Source: Manihot esculenta
Lineage: Eukaryota > Streptophyta > Magnoliopsida > Malpighiales > Euphorbiaceae
Length of the DNA stretch: 64,000 bases
Reading direction: 5' to 3'
Assembly: GCF_001659605.2 (NCBI RefSeq)
Contig: NC_035161.2
Coordinates: forward strand, 27,327,691 to 27,391,690
The notes under the pieces: model-generated
What the model was told of the DNA's origin: nothing
Seen by the model: only the letters and a program-made list of their open reading frames with translations
Databases searched by the model: none
Shown: piece by piece, positions 47,605 through 60,737 of the stretch
Position numbering within the stretch: position 1 is the stretch's first letter
Layout of the letters: every line of letters starts with the position of its first letter
Position numbers and translations under genes: made by a program

Positions 47605-49130
47605 ACCGGTATGTAATGTATTGGAGTGGGATTTGAGGCGACTTGGATTGACCCACATGTTTTTTAATTATTTGTTCAAAGTACTCGTCTCATAATTAAA
47701 ATATAATTCTAAGTTAAATATTTAATGGCTTATCATCAAAATTTAATGAGATTAATAAAAGTTAATTATATTTTGTTAATAATAAAAATTACATAATTTT
47801 TTTATTATAAAATTAACATCAGATTTGATAAAAGCATAAAACTACAAATACTTTTTTATAATTTTTTTATTTTTAATTAAATATTTAATATAAATCAAAA
47901 TTTAACAGTATTAAGCGAAAAATGTTCATTGTACTAATGAAAAAAACATATATATATATTTTTCACAAAGTTAATTTTAGGCTCTTATTTAAAAAATAAG
48001 TAAAATCATAAAATATTTTTTTATAATTTTTTATTTGAATTTCATTTTTGGTGGACCAAAAATATAAATAAATTTGGCTCCTTTTGTTTTTAAAGAAAAA
48101 ATATTTTTTATATTTTCTAATATTTGAAACGCTTAAAAAATTTAATTAATAAAAAATATTTTCATAATTAAAAAATTAAAAATTATTTTAAAAAAATGAT
48201 TTTTTTAAAATGATTTTTTATAATTTAAAAATATTATTAATATTTTTATATATAAATTTATTGATACATTTTATTTTTTAAATTAAAATTAAATAATAAA
48301 AAAATAAATTAACTTGATAGAAAATATTTTAATATGAAATATTTTTTAAATACTAAGTTATTTAAAAAAGGAGCCTAAATTTAAGTTTCCGACTCATATT
48401 ATCTAAACTTTTGATTTAATCAAATTATCCCTTTTCTTATAAAAATTAAAATAAGAATTTTAAATTTTTAGTAATACAATAATTTTCTATTGTTATCATA
48501 CAAATTTTCTAGTAATAAAAATTAATGCTTTTTGTTTTCTTATTTTAATAATACAAAATAATTTTAAATAATTATATTATTAAAATAATATCTTATTATT
48601 AAAATTTTGAAAATTATTTATTCTAGTATTTTTAGTAAAAATGGATTAATTTTATTCAAAAAAATTAGATATTTGAGGAAAAAATAAAAATTCTTCCGAT
48701 TGAAATGACATGTGGGATCAAAATTTGCTAGTTCGATTTATTGTTCAATTAATAATTTAAATATCTATAATTTTTAATTAAATTTAAAATTTTGACTTCT
48801 TATACAACGAGACAAAATTAATTAAAAAAAATTATATTTTGATTTTTAACTTTTTTATTATTATTTACACTAAAATTTTGCTAGTTCGAGACAAAAATTT
48901 AATCTTTTTAAAAAATGAAAATAGATATAACTAAAAGAATAAATATTTTTAATAGATTTTATTTTTGCATTTTTTTTATAAAAAACTAATAGATGGAGGA
49001 AGAAGTAAAAAATAAATTAAAAATTCTATAAAAAAAATTTAAAAAAAGAAAAAAGAAAAAGGAAAGGATGTGCGAGCCAACGCAAGTGTGCATGCATCCT
49101 TAATCCTTAGCTCTGTAATTAGTTAGTAAT
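47605..49130. other. AT-rich DNA upstream of SMO1
   Basis: Long A/T runs with no coding content and no inverted-repeat element that I can delimit. The last 100-200 bases probably belong to the SMO1 promoter. Confidence 0.65.
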
Positions 49131-49137
49131 CACAAGA

Positions 49138-49145
49138 TATAAAAA
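49138..49145 (+). promoter_or_regulatory. TATA box of SMO1
   Basis: TATAAAAA lies 170 bases before the ATG, followed by a C-rich and CACC-rich leader (49205-49305). Spacing suits a transcript starting near 49170. Motif-based inference. Confidence 0.5.
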
Positions 49146-49307
49146 AGATTCCAGCATTGTTTGTATCGTCAAATGCGTTCAAAACTTCCCGCATATTTTA
49201 ACTGACACTTCCATAAATCCGCGTCACCCCCCCCTCCCTAACCCCAGCTCACTCCTCCCCCACACCTTCCTTTTCCTCCCGAACCACCACCACCGCCGCC
49301 GCCTCCA

Positions 49308-52300
49308 ATGCTGCCGTACTCCTCTCTCCACGAGGCTACGGCCGCTCTGGGCCGTAATCTCACCTTCGCCGAGACTTTCTGGTTCAATTATTCCGCCAAC
49401 AAGTCCGATTATTATCTCTACTGCCATAACATTCTTTTCCTCTTTGTGATCTTTTCATTTGTGCCTCTTCCTCTCGTTTTCGTCGAGCTCTTGCGATCTG
49501 CTGGCTTCGATAAGTATAAGATTCAGCCCAAGGTTAAGCTCTCTTTCTCCGAGATGCTCAAATGCTACAAGGATGTCATGCGCATGTTTTTTCTCATTGT
49601 GGGTCCCTTGCAATTGCTCTCCTATCCTTCTATCAAGGTAAGATTGGGAAATTGTGGTTGTTTTTTATTCGGATTTAGTGTTTTTTTTTTCCTTTTTTTT
49701 TTTGTGATTTGAAATCATTACAAGTTTTATCTATAGTTACTATACTGGTGTTTGTAATGGTTTCCGTGGAATGGGATTTGTGGATTTTGGCGCTCTTTTC
49801 TATTTTCATATCCACGGAATCGCTTGGATTTGTTTATTCTTGTGATATTTTCTAGTTTTTTTTTCTCCGAAAACGATTGCGGATTTTTTTTTTCCTCTTC
49901 ACTTTTCAATGCAGTAGAATTCTGGGTTGTGCATTGTTGATGTTAATTTAGTTGCGTAGAATTTTATTGGCTTAAAAGTTTTAATTCCTCATTTGTTGTG
50001 ACACACGAAGAGATTTTGAACTTTTCCGTTCTGGGGTTTCTTTTGTAGAATTTTGGTATTTTAGTTGTTTGTTTCACTATTCATCAGTTGTCTTAAGCAG
50101 CTGCTACTGATTATTGCCAACGGATGATTGTTGTAGAATATTTGAAATTTAATTTATGCCCAACATCTTTTTAGAAATGATATCTGTGGACTTCTAATAT
50201 TGCAGTTTGTGGGTTTAATTCTTGTATTTGTAGATGATTGGGATTAGGACAGGTTTGCCGTTGCCCTCCGGATGGGAAATTTTTCTACAGTTGTTGGTGT
50301 ATTTCACGGTGGAGGACTACACCAATTACTGGATCCACAGGTTTCTGCATTGTAAATGGGGCTATGAAAAAATTCACCGTGTTCATCATGAATATCCTGC
50401 TCCCATTGGTTTTGCTGCCCCATATGCACACTGGGCTGAAATTTTGATCCTGGGAATTCCATCTTTCCTGGGGCCAGCCATGGTTCCTGGGCACATGATC
50501 ACATTTTGGTTGTGGATAGCTTTGCGGCAGATTGAGGCAATTGAGACACACAGTGGGTACGCATGCTAAGCTTTAAATATTTGTTGAGAGCCCTTTTCTG
50601 CTTTAGTTGATTGTGAAAAAATGATGTCAACTTTTGCATTTCTTTGTTTTCTTTTTCTTTTATTATAGATGTTTGGTAAAAATACTTTGAGTTTTCAAGT
50701 GTCTTTAGTAGTGGCCTACCTAAAGGTTATGAAGACTAGGATCAGCAATGCATTACACTTTCTCTTTTTTCTATTCTTTTTCTTTTATTAGGTAGGTATA
50801 ATTTATTTTTGATGAGTTTTTGCAGTTGATTTCTAAACGAACGACCAATAGTCTTTTCTACATAAGCAATTTAATTGAAATTAGGATTAAAAATCCACAA
50901 TTTGCAAAATAATGAAATTTTTTCTGGTAAAATGAGGTTATTTTCTTCAAAGCAAGCCTCAGCTCTTCATGAAGTACATGCTTCTGTTTTTTTCCTCTTT
51001 TTCCTCTTGATTTTCTTTGGTATATTAAAAAATTAGTGTGATTTCATGATGCATGTCAGCTCTCCTATGGCTACCACTGCCTAGGACACCTGAGCTCTCA
51101 CATAGGCCAAACTGCATATATGATTTGATGTCTGTTTCTATTTGTTATTTTCGTGAGTATGCCAAGCATTTCATTGTCAATAAATGTCACCTTTATATTT
51201 TTTCAGCTTTCTCAAAATTTGTAGATGACTAGATGTCCATAGTTCCTAGTGCAACCTTCCTAAGTAATAAGAAAATAGCATGAAAAAGAGATAATGCCAA
51301 ATTACTCGAGTCTTTGACGGGCTTGTCACTCACAACACACTGAGATCAAGACATCAAGTGAATTGAAGCTTGATCACTTGGTCATATGTTAGTATTATAT
51401 TTTCTTGTGGTTAAACATCACCTTTTCCTCAACTCTATCATAGATTACAACCATGAAGAAAAGTTAGAAACAACTAATAAATGAGAGTGAAATTGGAAAA
51501 TGAAAATTCGCACATCTACCCATGATTTTAGTGGTCATTGTTTTCTTTGTAACTTCATTATCATTGTGGTAATGCGCTATGCCCATTTGTTGTTGTCTGG
51601 TATGTTTGCTTTATACGTGCATGAGATTAGGTCAAAAGCTGGATCTAAGGGATCCAAGAAGAAATTTGGAATCTTCATTTGTTATAGTTGTTTGAAGAAT
51701 AAAGAAGTTTGTTGCATGGTCACATCTGATGGACATAGAATGTTGAATCCTGTTTCTCAATGGATGCAAATCTATACGTATTTGTTCACTTTTTCTAGTG
51801 GGGTAGTTGTTAAAGTTGTTCAAAAGTAGATTACTATAAAAGAAGCATATGACTATCAAGTAATTAGTTATAGTATTTTGTTGTTGTGTTGGCTTAGTAT
51901 ATGTATAATTTGTACTGATGGTAATGGTACATAGAGATGATCTAGTGGCTGCTGAAATAGGAAAAAATTGCTCCCAAGGAGCTGAGAGCTTCATTTGTAG
52001 GAGTCGTTTGCCAATAGATAGTGGTCAGACGGTGTCTCCATCATGCTGGGTGTGATATTTTAAGGTTAAGGTATAATGATCCACTAGAAGAACCAAGTTC
52101 CATGATAAAAAGAAATCTCTCAGATCAGGTTGATTTGTTGGTTTGCAGATAGCTGATGATGGTGATGATTGTCTTTCTTCTCTTTTTGTCAATGTAAAAA
52201 TGGGGAATAACAAATAGATGCATTACCAGTAATTCTCATAAAAATGAAGGAAAAGTATATGAGATATCTAACACAAAAATGGTACTGCCTAGCAATGGGA

Positions 52301-53159
52301 TCTTTATGACAACCTAATATGAAGAGGGGCATGAGGTTGAGGGGTTTGTTCTTAGTAATCTACCCTTAATGGGTTATATATTTGTTTCTTCGAGTGCCAT
52401 TTTGGTAATGGCAGTTTTGTTCATTTGTTTTGCAACATGTTGGTAAAATGAGTGCCTTCTTGTGTCTATTACTATGCTTATTTCGAATATTTTCCAATTC
52501 CTGTCATGCATAACAGTTTCTTTACTGATTCATTTTAATGTTGGTCAGTAGCATAGCACATTATGTTTCAAGTTATGCACTGAAGTTTACCTATCGGGGA
52601 AATAAATCATGTCATATTGTATGCCTTGTTATGCAGGTATGACTTCCCTTGGAATCCCACAAAATATATTCCATTTTATGGTGGTGCAGATTACCATGAT
52701 TACCATCATTATGTTGGAGAACAGAGCCAAAGCAACTTTGCTTCGGTGTTCACCTATTGTGACTTTATCTATGGAACTGACAAGGTAATCATAAAAAAAA
52801 TCTTGCAACCAAACTATGTGCTTTCATGAGATAATTTCAACTGATTACTAATTATGTGTTATCTTCTTCTTTTAGGGCTATCGGTATCAAAAGAAGCTAC
52901 TTTGGAAGGTAAACTTGCAGTACGTTTATTCTCTAACAAGCAGAAACTATCTATTAATTAGAATGCTGGAACTAACTAGTAACTAGAATGATGGATGAAT
53001 AAGTATAAGCCTGCTTTCTACCTTCAATTTGCTATGATATTGTGCCTGATAAAATTATTCTGTTCTTATCTAATTCAGCTGAAAGAGGGAGTGAAAAGTG
53101 GTGATGAACATAATGGAGGCTCATACTATGCTCCTACACAAGATCTTAAATCTGACTAG
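49308..53159 (+). CDS. SMO1: Sterol C4-methyl oxidase (methylsterol monooxygenase 1 class)
   Basis: Five exons: 49308-49637, 50234-50556, 52637-52784, 52876-52908 and 53079-53159. Phases close to 304 aa. The protein is a membrane di-iron oxygenase of the fatty acid hydroxylase superfamily. Its three histidine boxes are intact: H145RFLH149, H158RVHH162 and H238DYHH242. Two or more membrane spans precede them, for example the hydrophobic stretch at residues 40-60. The N-terminus (MLPYSSLHEATAALGRNLTFAE) and the LPLPSGWE motif place it with plant SMO1. That class is known to demethylate the 4,4-dimethyl sterol 24-methylenecycloartanol in the ER, using cytochrome b5 as electron donor. Intron 2 is about 2.1 kb and carries no recognisable gene. 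The 3' UTR probably ends near 53450. Confidence 0.96.
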
Positions 53160-53459
53160 CCGAGGAACCGCAGAACTTTTCTTCAGATCTATGTGCTTAG
53201 GGTACATCTCTTGGAAGACTATTATTTCAAGTTGACATCAATGTGCTAGTCCTGGTTAATTAGAAGCCTTTAGTATTGCAGATGGAGATTAACTGTCATT
53301 TCTGTATCATGAAGGGGGGTTTAGTTAAGTTTCAGAATTTGGGGTTTTGTTAATGAAATTCAGTGGATTGGTATATCATGGCTTGTGAATTTAAGATTTC
53401 AAGTGTTGTTGTAGTAGTTTTTGTTTGAAATATAGAAAATGCTATAATTTCATGTTTCC

Positions 53460-54210
53460 TCTTGGTCCTTCAGATACTACATTCCTTTTGTCTAGTTCTT
53501 GAAAATACTACATATTTATGACCTTTATGATCGGGAGATGAGTAGTTCAGTAGTGGGATTTTTAGGCTAGAGTACTGTATATATATAGAGGCATGTTTTT
53601 AATTATGGCCTGTCAATTGCAGAGAAATGAACTTGGATCAAGAGGGAACCAGTCATACGCGATTCCCCTTTAGCAGAAAGAATGATTAACACTAGTCCTT
53701 GAAGCACTTGTTTTGCAGTTTCATTTTCAACACCTTTGCTACTGCATCTTCATTGATCCACCATTTTAAAAAATCTTATTAGTTCTAAGCGACTAGCTAT
53801 TTGGAATCTTAGATCATGTTTTGTGCCCTTCACATGGACTGAGACTGAACGAAGTTCTTAGAACAATAAAACTTAAAAACCTTTTTTTCAGGATAGCAGA
53901 ACTTGATCTGCTAGATCTTCCAGTTCCGTAGAAGTTGCTAATGTTAAGCCAAACATAATCGCTTCATCTATAAGTTTGGGAATTCAAGCTAGCCTTTACC
54001 TCCTGTGGCACGTAGTTTCAATTTATAGCTTAAAGCCCTTGCTTTGGATTATAAACGTTTGGTTTGAGAAGTCCATGATAATTAGTCAATATGAAATGCT
54101 AGCTACCGAGAAAGAGGCCTCGAAGATCATTCAGCCTCTTTCTGGTCGGTATAAGGAAATTGGCTGCTCAAGTTGATTTGGATAACAAATGCTATGACTA
54201 TCATTGAACA
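53460..54210. other. SMO1 to tRNA spacer
   Basis: Downstream flank of SMO1. ORF 53976-54176 (66 codons) has no recognisable feature. Nothing else is supported. Confidence 0.55.
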
Positions 54211-54214
54211 ATCA

Positions 54215-54287
54215 GCCCGTCTAGCTCAGTCGGTAGAGCGCAAGGCTCTTAACCTTGTGGTCGTGGGTTCGAGCCCCACGGTGGGCG
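54215..54287 (+). tRNA. tRNA-Lys(CUU)
   Basis: A 73-base cloverleaf without intron. The acceptor stem GCCCGTC/GGTGGGC has two G-U wobbles, the D arm is GCTC...GAGC, and the anticodon arm is CAAGG-CTCTTAA-CCTTG with anticodon CTT at 54248-54250. The T arm is GTGGG-TTCGAGC-CCCAC and the discriminator base is G. Box A (TAGCTCAGTCGG) and box B (GGTTCGAGCCC) are intact. CAA at 54209-54211 is the initiation motif usual for plant nuclear tRNA genes. CCA is not encoded, as expected for a nuclear gene. It reads AAG codons. Confidence 0.98.
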
Positions 54288-54288
54288 C

Positions 54289-54296
54289 TTTTTTTT
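54289..54296 (+). terminator. RNA polymerase III terminator of tRNA-Lys
   Basis: A run of eight T starts two bases after the mature tRNA end, the normal Pol III stop signal. Confidence 0.9.
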
Positions 54297-54329
54297 ATAT
54301 TTTTAGTGCTTAATATTTTTCAGAGTTGT

Positions 54330-55309
54330 TATTGTTTCTTGTTGCCCGGGCTAGGCAGAGGCCTCAAAAAAAATTTGAAAATGGGAAGAAAATTCAATTA
54401 ATGAATCCCTCAGTTCTCTTTTATATATAGTGCAGATATTGATTAGTTTTCAATTCAAGATGAGTTATTTTATCGCTGATGGATTATAACAATGAAAATC
54501 ATCAGAAAATTCAGGGAACATCTCCTAGAGGCCCATGAATTTGCTAGCGGGATGGAAAGGCAATGCAAGCGGACATAGGGATATGATTATTTGTGGATAT
54601 TTAATCTTTTTGAATGTTATATTCAATTGGAATAGAGCGAATAATATATAATTTACTTTAAAATTTTAAAATAAATACTTATATTTTGTTTAAATTTATG
54701 TATTTAGTGTCCCTTATTTGAATATATTTGTATAATTAATTAAAATATAAAAAATTACATAGATTCAAACAACTTGGCATAAACTGAAACATAACATATA
54801 AAAATTAAAGTAAAATAATGTTGACATCATATCTTATTTGTCAGTAAAATCAACAAGTGTTGAATAATAGCAAAGGGGAAATTAAGAGATGAAACAAAAA
54901 GAAAAAGAGATAGAAATTTGGAGCTGCTTTGCATAATTGTCCAATTAAGTGAAATATAAGTGAGATCCAGATCAACCCAACCCCTATAATTTTCACCCAT
55001 TGGTGGATCCAACAAACAATCATGTGCTTCCTCTAACCCCCTACCATGGTCAATGTATTTACTTCATTTAAATTTTTGAAAAAGAAATTATTATACAAAT
55101 AATACTTTTTCAACTTTTATTAAAGGAAAAAAAGGGGTAAAAATTGCTGATGAGAAGACCCAATTGGCTTCTTTTTCTGGGCATCATTTGAGGAATGTCA
55201 CCTTATCAATCTTTATCATACACGTGGATATAATCCCTTTGGCAATCATGGGTCCCAATTTCTGGTCCATTTACAAGCTCCTGTTTCCCTACTAAACACA
55301 CCATTTTTT

Positions 55310-55344
<35 letters not shown>

Positions 55345-58300
55345 CCTTCTATTCTAATTTTTATTTATTTATTATTATTATTATTTGGTCCACGGGAGAA
55401 TATTCATCATGGAGACATTACTTATGCCGTGACATAGGTGACTCCCCAATTGATGTCAACCGAGACATGTATGCCACATGAACTATATTGTTCAATGATA
55501 CCTTTTCTCTAAATTTTTTTTTTCTATTCTTTTTAAAATAATTATTTTTAAAAAATAAAACTTTCTATTACCCATATAAGGAAATTTCATTTTAAAATTA
55601 TATAATTTTTTTTTTATTTTTTTGAAAGTATTTAAATGATTAGTTTTAGTCCTATAAATTAAAAAGCAATGCAAGCAATTATTTATTATATGAGTAAAAT
55701 TTAAGGAGTTGCACAACTCATATTGTGTGCCTTACCTAATTCAATAAATAAGCAAAAACTTCATGTCCTTAAAAAAAATTGTAACTATAAAATTTTTAAT
55801 TGATAATTAAATTTAAATAATAAAAAATAAGTTATTTAGTTGAGAAATATTTTTTATAAAAATTATTTTTTAAATATAAATTATTTTTCAAAAACAATCA
55901 GAAAAGATTAGTTAAGAACTTCAATTCATCAAAGCAATAATGTAAAATGAAAATTTCAATCTATTTTATTTGCAAGTTTGTTTTTAAATTTCATTATATT
56001 TTTTTTAAAAAAGGTTTTTTTTTATTACTGATTACTGTATTTTAATATACTAATTCATAGTAAAGAGAGAGAGAAAGTGAACCAATTGTAAAAAGAAAAA
56101 GAAGAAATTGAATTTATGATAATCAATTAATTCAAACAAAAACAGTTACATGCAATAATGCAAAACAATGTAGTAATTGAGGAAAATAATTTTCATAATG
56201 ATACACCTACTTATTAGACTCCCCATTAAACTCACTTGTTTTATATAATTACTAATTAATTAATTGTTATAAAAAAAATTACAATCTAATCCTCAATTAA
56301 CTTTCTTATTAAATTTCTAAATATTCATTTTATTTCATTTTTAATTATTTTTTACATTATAATTCATTCTTAATCAGATCAAATATGCTGAAAAGATTTG
56401 TAACGTCTCTCCTTTAACACTTTTTCCTTTTTATTTTTAGATTTTTTTTGTTTAGATTATGATTAAGATGTATCCTAATTGATCCAAAATTTCAATGAAA
56501 ACACATTGATTGATAGTATCTCTTCTCTAAATGGGGATTCAATCTTTAATACACTTGTCTCTTGTTGTAGGAGATTCTTTGTCCATCTAAGCTAAAAAGA
56601 GGTCATGAGTTGCTATCACCACAATTAGTTCCCATATTGTGGTATTGAACTTGTTGGTTGATGATTTGGGTATGGGCAAATGGAAAGCCAAAGTTGTTAA
56701 GATGCTCTTTCTCATAAAAGTAGGTTTTCTATTTTAATATGCAACTTTGGTTAACCTATTTAAAGACAAATAACAAAACAAAGCATGTTGCTTTATTAAT
56801 GTGTAACCTACTAGTAAAATTCTTAATTAATCACTTAAATGAGTTCTAAAATTATCATAATATGGTGGAAAGAAAAATATAATCAAAATTTTTTTATATC
56901 TGATCGTAAAATAAAAATTCGATAGAAGCGCTTTATTATAATGAATTGATTTGATGCTAATATAATTTAATTTTAATTTTATAAATTAATTCAATATGTC
57001 ATTTTATCTATTAGGAAAGACAAAGAACAAGAAGGGACAAAGAGCTTGCTAGGAAATGTTATTAAGGTCTTCTGTGTTGTGCATGTAAATAGAGCACAAT
57101 GTGGTGGAGACCAACCCAAATGTCCTAAAACTATAAGATTTCCTTTTTGAAATGATACATACAGAATTTTAGGTACCAAGTCACTGTAATGTCACATACC
57201 CAATAACCCTAATTTGGTGTAAAGCTCATAGGCTCCAATGACCTTGTGTTAATTCAAAAATTTTTGAAGTCCCACATTGATTATTTACCAAAAAATTGAT
57301 AGATTTATAAATAATTAATAAAAATTATTAAATAAGTTTGATTAAATATTTTAGATCAAATAAAAAATGAATTTAAAATTATTTAAATCCATTTAATTAG
57401 ACTATTGCGATTGATATCATGTTAAGAGAAATTGTTTTGCTACTTAGCAGTAGTGTTGGATTTGGAAGGTGGAAGACAGTTGGACATTTGGTTATATATT
57501 GATCCACTGGACATTGACAATAATAATACATTAATTAATATTCACCACTAATCTCATTTATTAATTTAATTTAATTTAATTTAATTGCCCACCTCCTGAA
57601 TCGGTAGATAAAAGATCATGGTTCTTTACTTTCTTTTAGTCATGCCTCATCCATTTAATGAGAAAGGATATCTAATGAACTTACTCTATCACATCTTAAT
57701 TCCTTTTTTTTTTTTTAAATATTTAATTAGTTCCTTTTTAATAGCAAAAATTTTAAATTTCTAACATCAAATAATAATATTAATATTAAAATATTAATAC
57801 ATAATTTTTGTAAGAAATTATATTATCTTCTATATTGTTCTTTATTATATAGTTTGTAATTAAAAGATGCAATTAGCATTTGATAAAATCAAACACTTAA
57901 ACCCTTTAAATTTTATTTCATTTAAATGCATAATATTTTCATTTATTTTTTTCTTTTTATAATATCTCTATTGTATTATATAATATATAAAAAAATTTTA
58001 TATTTAAAAATTTAAATCTTTCTTTTTTTATTCTGCCATTTTTATGTATTAAGATTGATTTTTCAAATTAAATGGTAGGATTGGTTCAATTTAATTTAAG
58101 ATTTTAGAAACTTCAGGCTTTAGATTTGCTTCTTGAACTGTATGAGCTATTCAATTGAACCTTTTAATAAATCCAGCCTTCCCTCGTCTTCAAACTGCGG
58201 TCCACAGTGCAACTCACCATCAATTTTCTTCTCGCCTTCTCAAACGTAAAACTCAGAGGTCAACTCACAACTCGTATCTTTCTTCATGTAACTCATCCAA

Positions 58301-60340
58301 TCATCCATCCCTCTAGTCAGAGACTGACCTTCTTCTTGATACTTGGCCCCTCTCAACCCCTTGCCTTCCCTTCTTCTTCTTCTTCTTCTCAGTTCTCACT
58401 CTCTCTTCGTCTTTGTCCTTCATCTTCCTTTGCCTTAAATCTTCAAAATAACCCACATACAGATCCACACGAATGTGCATAGCCGCAAAGAGCCACAACG
58501 GAAGATCAATAACTGCAAAGACGAGTTTTTAGATGTAAAAATTTAATTTATAGCTAATTATATATTTATCTTTAAATCAACACAAAAATAAATAAAAAAA
58601 ACTGTATATTTGCGCAAATTAAAAATAAAAATAATTAAATATTTAATTTTAAAAATATAAAAATTATCCATTAATTATGATATAATTAAAAGATCAAAAT
58701 ATAATTTATCGTAAAATATAATAAACAAATATCTAAATAAACTATTTGTTAAAGTCTACCATATACTTTTATTTCAATATTCTACATTTAATAGTTGAAA
58801 TGAAATTCCACCATTCATTTACTTCATAGGAATCATAAATTCTTAATTTAATTTTTTATTAGCTTGTTTGAAAACAAATTTAAAAATTAAATCAATTTTC
58901 ATATATAACATGAAAAAAATATATTGCATGAGAATTAAATTGATTTTTTTTTCTTTCTTCCAATTAATTGGTTTATAAAAAAGATAAACATCTCATGAAA
59001 TATGAATAACTATATTGTTTATATTAATTATGGTGGAGATATTTTTTTTACTAAATATATATTTACACTCCTATATTATTTTATATTAATTCATTAAATA
59101 CCTAAAATTAAATTTATAACATATTAAACAATTAAAATTATAAAAATTATAATAATTAAATACAAATTAATTATATTTATGATGATTTATAAAAAATAAA
59201 AAATAAATAGATTTATTGCTAATCATACTCAAATTAGAATCTAAAATTTCATAAAATTATAAAATTATATTCGTATAAATTTATTAATTTATATAAATTT
59301 AAAGCAGAATTGATAGTGTTTAAAATATTTTATTTTTTTAATAAGTTATTAATAGTATGACTAATTTATATTTAATTATTATGAATTTTATAGATTTAAA
59401 TTTTAAATAGATTACGATTTTAATTTTATAAGTGTCTGAGTATACCTAATTTTTTAAAAACTATTCACAGTTTAATATTGCTAATTAAAGTACTTTAATG
59501 TAGAGGTAATTAGTTGGTTAAAAAAAATCCAAAACAAGTGGTGTTTGTTTTTGAAACTCAGACAAAAAAGTCTTCAAGCAAATGGTGTTGTCATAATTAA
59601 GGTTAAAACTGCAGTGAAAGCTCCTCTCAATAAGGGAAAAAATTAAAAAAACACCAAGTCAACAACATAACACCAAGTGTGATTAGTGGATCAAAACTTC
59701 TTACCACCTCCTGCATTTACCCTAATTTATGTCACCAACTCACTCTTTGAGCTTTTTTTTTGAAAATAAAAAAAATATTGTAGTAATAATTAGTTTGATT
59801 GCATATTGGCAATTGGTGAATTTAAAAAAATAAAAAAATAAAAAAATAAAAAAAATCACAAATGGGTTTGTCTTGGTCAACACTTCCCTAGAACTGGTGA
59901 AATTTCATTAAATTCCTTGGTTGCCCTTTTATGTCCATATTCTCAACAAAAACCCACATGAACAATAAGTCACAAAAGGAAACTCCAAAATTATAATAGT
60001 GGAGAAAATTCTTTTAAATAAATATTTAATGAAAAGAGAAGAAATTTTCATTTATTATTATTATTTATTTTAAGAAAAAAAAAAAAGGGCAGAAACAGAC
60101 AAGGGGGACCCTTCCCTACAAGGCCCCAACAGCAAGAAAGAAATGATAAAATAAATAAATAAATAAATAAAGCAAAAAAACATGAAGGGGATGCCAAAAC
60201 TAGAACCTTTTGAAGGCGCGTGATCAACACTCTCCAATTACCAGGAAGTGACAGCCAATGTCTGTAGTGCTTTCGTACGTCGACTGTGGTGTTACTTCAT
60301 TGTAGCAGTTTCCATCAACATAGCTCCTTCATGTTCCCTA
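54330..60340. other. AT-rich intergenic DNA
   Basis: No gene is supported over about 6 kb. Simple repeats include the T33 run at 55312-55344, ATT units near 55370, (AATAAAA)n at 59826-59856 and (AAAT)n at 60145-60170. A GC-richer islet at 58170-58530 has a pyrimidine-rich, leader-like composition and a 91-codon ORF (58207-58482) without recognisable features; it may be a decayed gene 5' end. Confidence 0.6.
55312..55344. repeat. Poly(T) run, 33 bases
   Basis: An uninterrupted T33 tract. It could be the poly(A) tail of a minus-strand retroposed sequence, but the flanks show no SINE or LINE features. Long homopolymers are also prone to sequencing error. Confidence 0.9.
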
Positions 60341-60346
60341 CGCGCA

Positions 60347-60352
60347 TATAAA
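60347..60352 (+). promoter_or_regulatory. TATA box of the hAT-derived gene
   Basis: TATAAA in a CGCGCATATAAACGG context lies 390 bases before the ATG at 60738 and about 200 before the leader ATG at 60548. A CT-rich stretch follows, as in plant leaders. Confidence 0.55.
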
Positions 60353-60547
60353 CGGAGCGTGTCAACACTTGAACTCTTTCATGTCTCCTCCTTATTTTCT
60401 CTCTTTTAACTATCTTCTTCCTTCTTTCTCTTTCTCCTCTTTGAAATTTTCTCTCCAAACTTACCCATCACTGGAAACAAACCCTCAACCCTCTGTTTTA
60501 AAACAATTATAGTAATAAATAATCGGCCCAGATCGGTGGAGGCCGCC

Positions 60548-60607
60548 ATGGATATTCGTCGGAGAGTAAGAATCCGGCATACTCCGCCGGCGGCCTTTCC
60601 CAGCTGA
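60548..60607 (+). other. Leader ORF 1 (uORF or alternative first exon)
   Basis: ATG at 60548 sits in a strong context, GCCGCCATGG, and reads 19 codons to TGA at 60605-60607. A donor-like AGA|GTAAGA occurs within it at 60565/60566. If that donor joins the acceptor at 60731, the first six codons fuse in frame to the main ORF (see the intron entry). If it is not used, this is a uORF. Confidence 0.5.
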
Positions 60608-60731
60608 ATGCAACTGAAACGCCGCCGGTCCAAAAACTTTGCTGGGTAAAATCCTTCGAGAATCCTCAATTCCCAGAAACCAGCCGGAGTTTTATTTGTT
60701 TTTTTTCCTCTTCTCTTGTTTTCTTCATTAG
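60566..60731 (+). other. Candidate 166-bp leader intron
   Basis: GTAAGA at 60566 and a long pyrimidine tract ending TTCATTAG at 60731 are both good splice signals. The intron size is normal for plants. Splicing would remove both leader stop codons and give a reading frame MDIRRRRI + M(ATTTN...), adding eight residues. No transcript evidence is available here. Confidence 0.45.
60608..60649 (+). other. Leader ORF 2, abutting leader ORF 1
   Basis: ATG at 60608 follows the TGA of leader ORF 1 with no gap (TGAATG). It reads 13 codons, rich in Lys and Arg, to TAA at 60647-60649. It would exist only in unspliced leader RNA. Confidence 0.4.
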
Positions 60732-60737
60732 AGAATA

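Noticed and set aside
50285..50551. Minus-strand ORF over SMO1 exon 2
   Set aside because: Shadow of the conserved SMO1 exon, whose histidine boxes fix the plus-strand frame.
55312..55344. T33 run as a retroposon poly(A) tail
   Set aside because: No SINE, LINE or processed-gene sequence adjoins it and no flanking direct repeat is visible.
57255..57420. TCCCACATTG motif resembling the LTR of a TRIM element (also near 34735)
   Set aside because: The motif is shared by both sites, but no LTR pair, primer-binding site or target duplication can be found.
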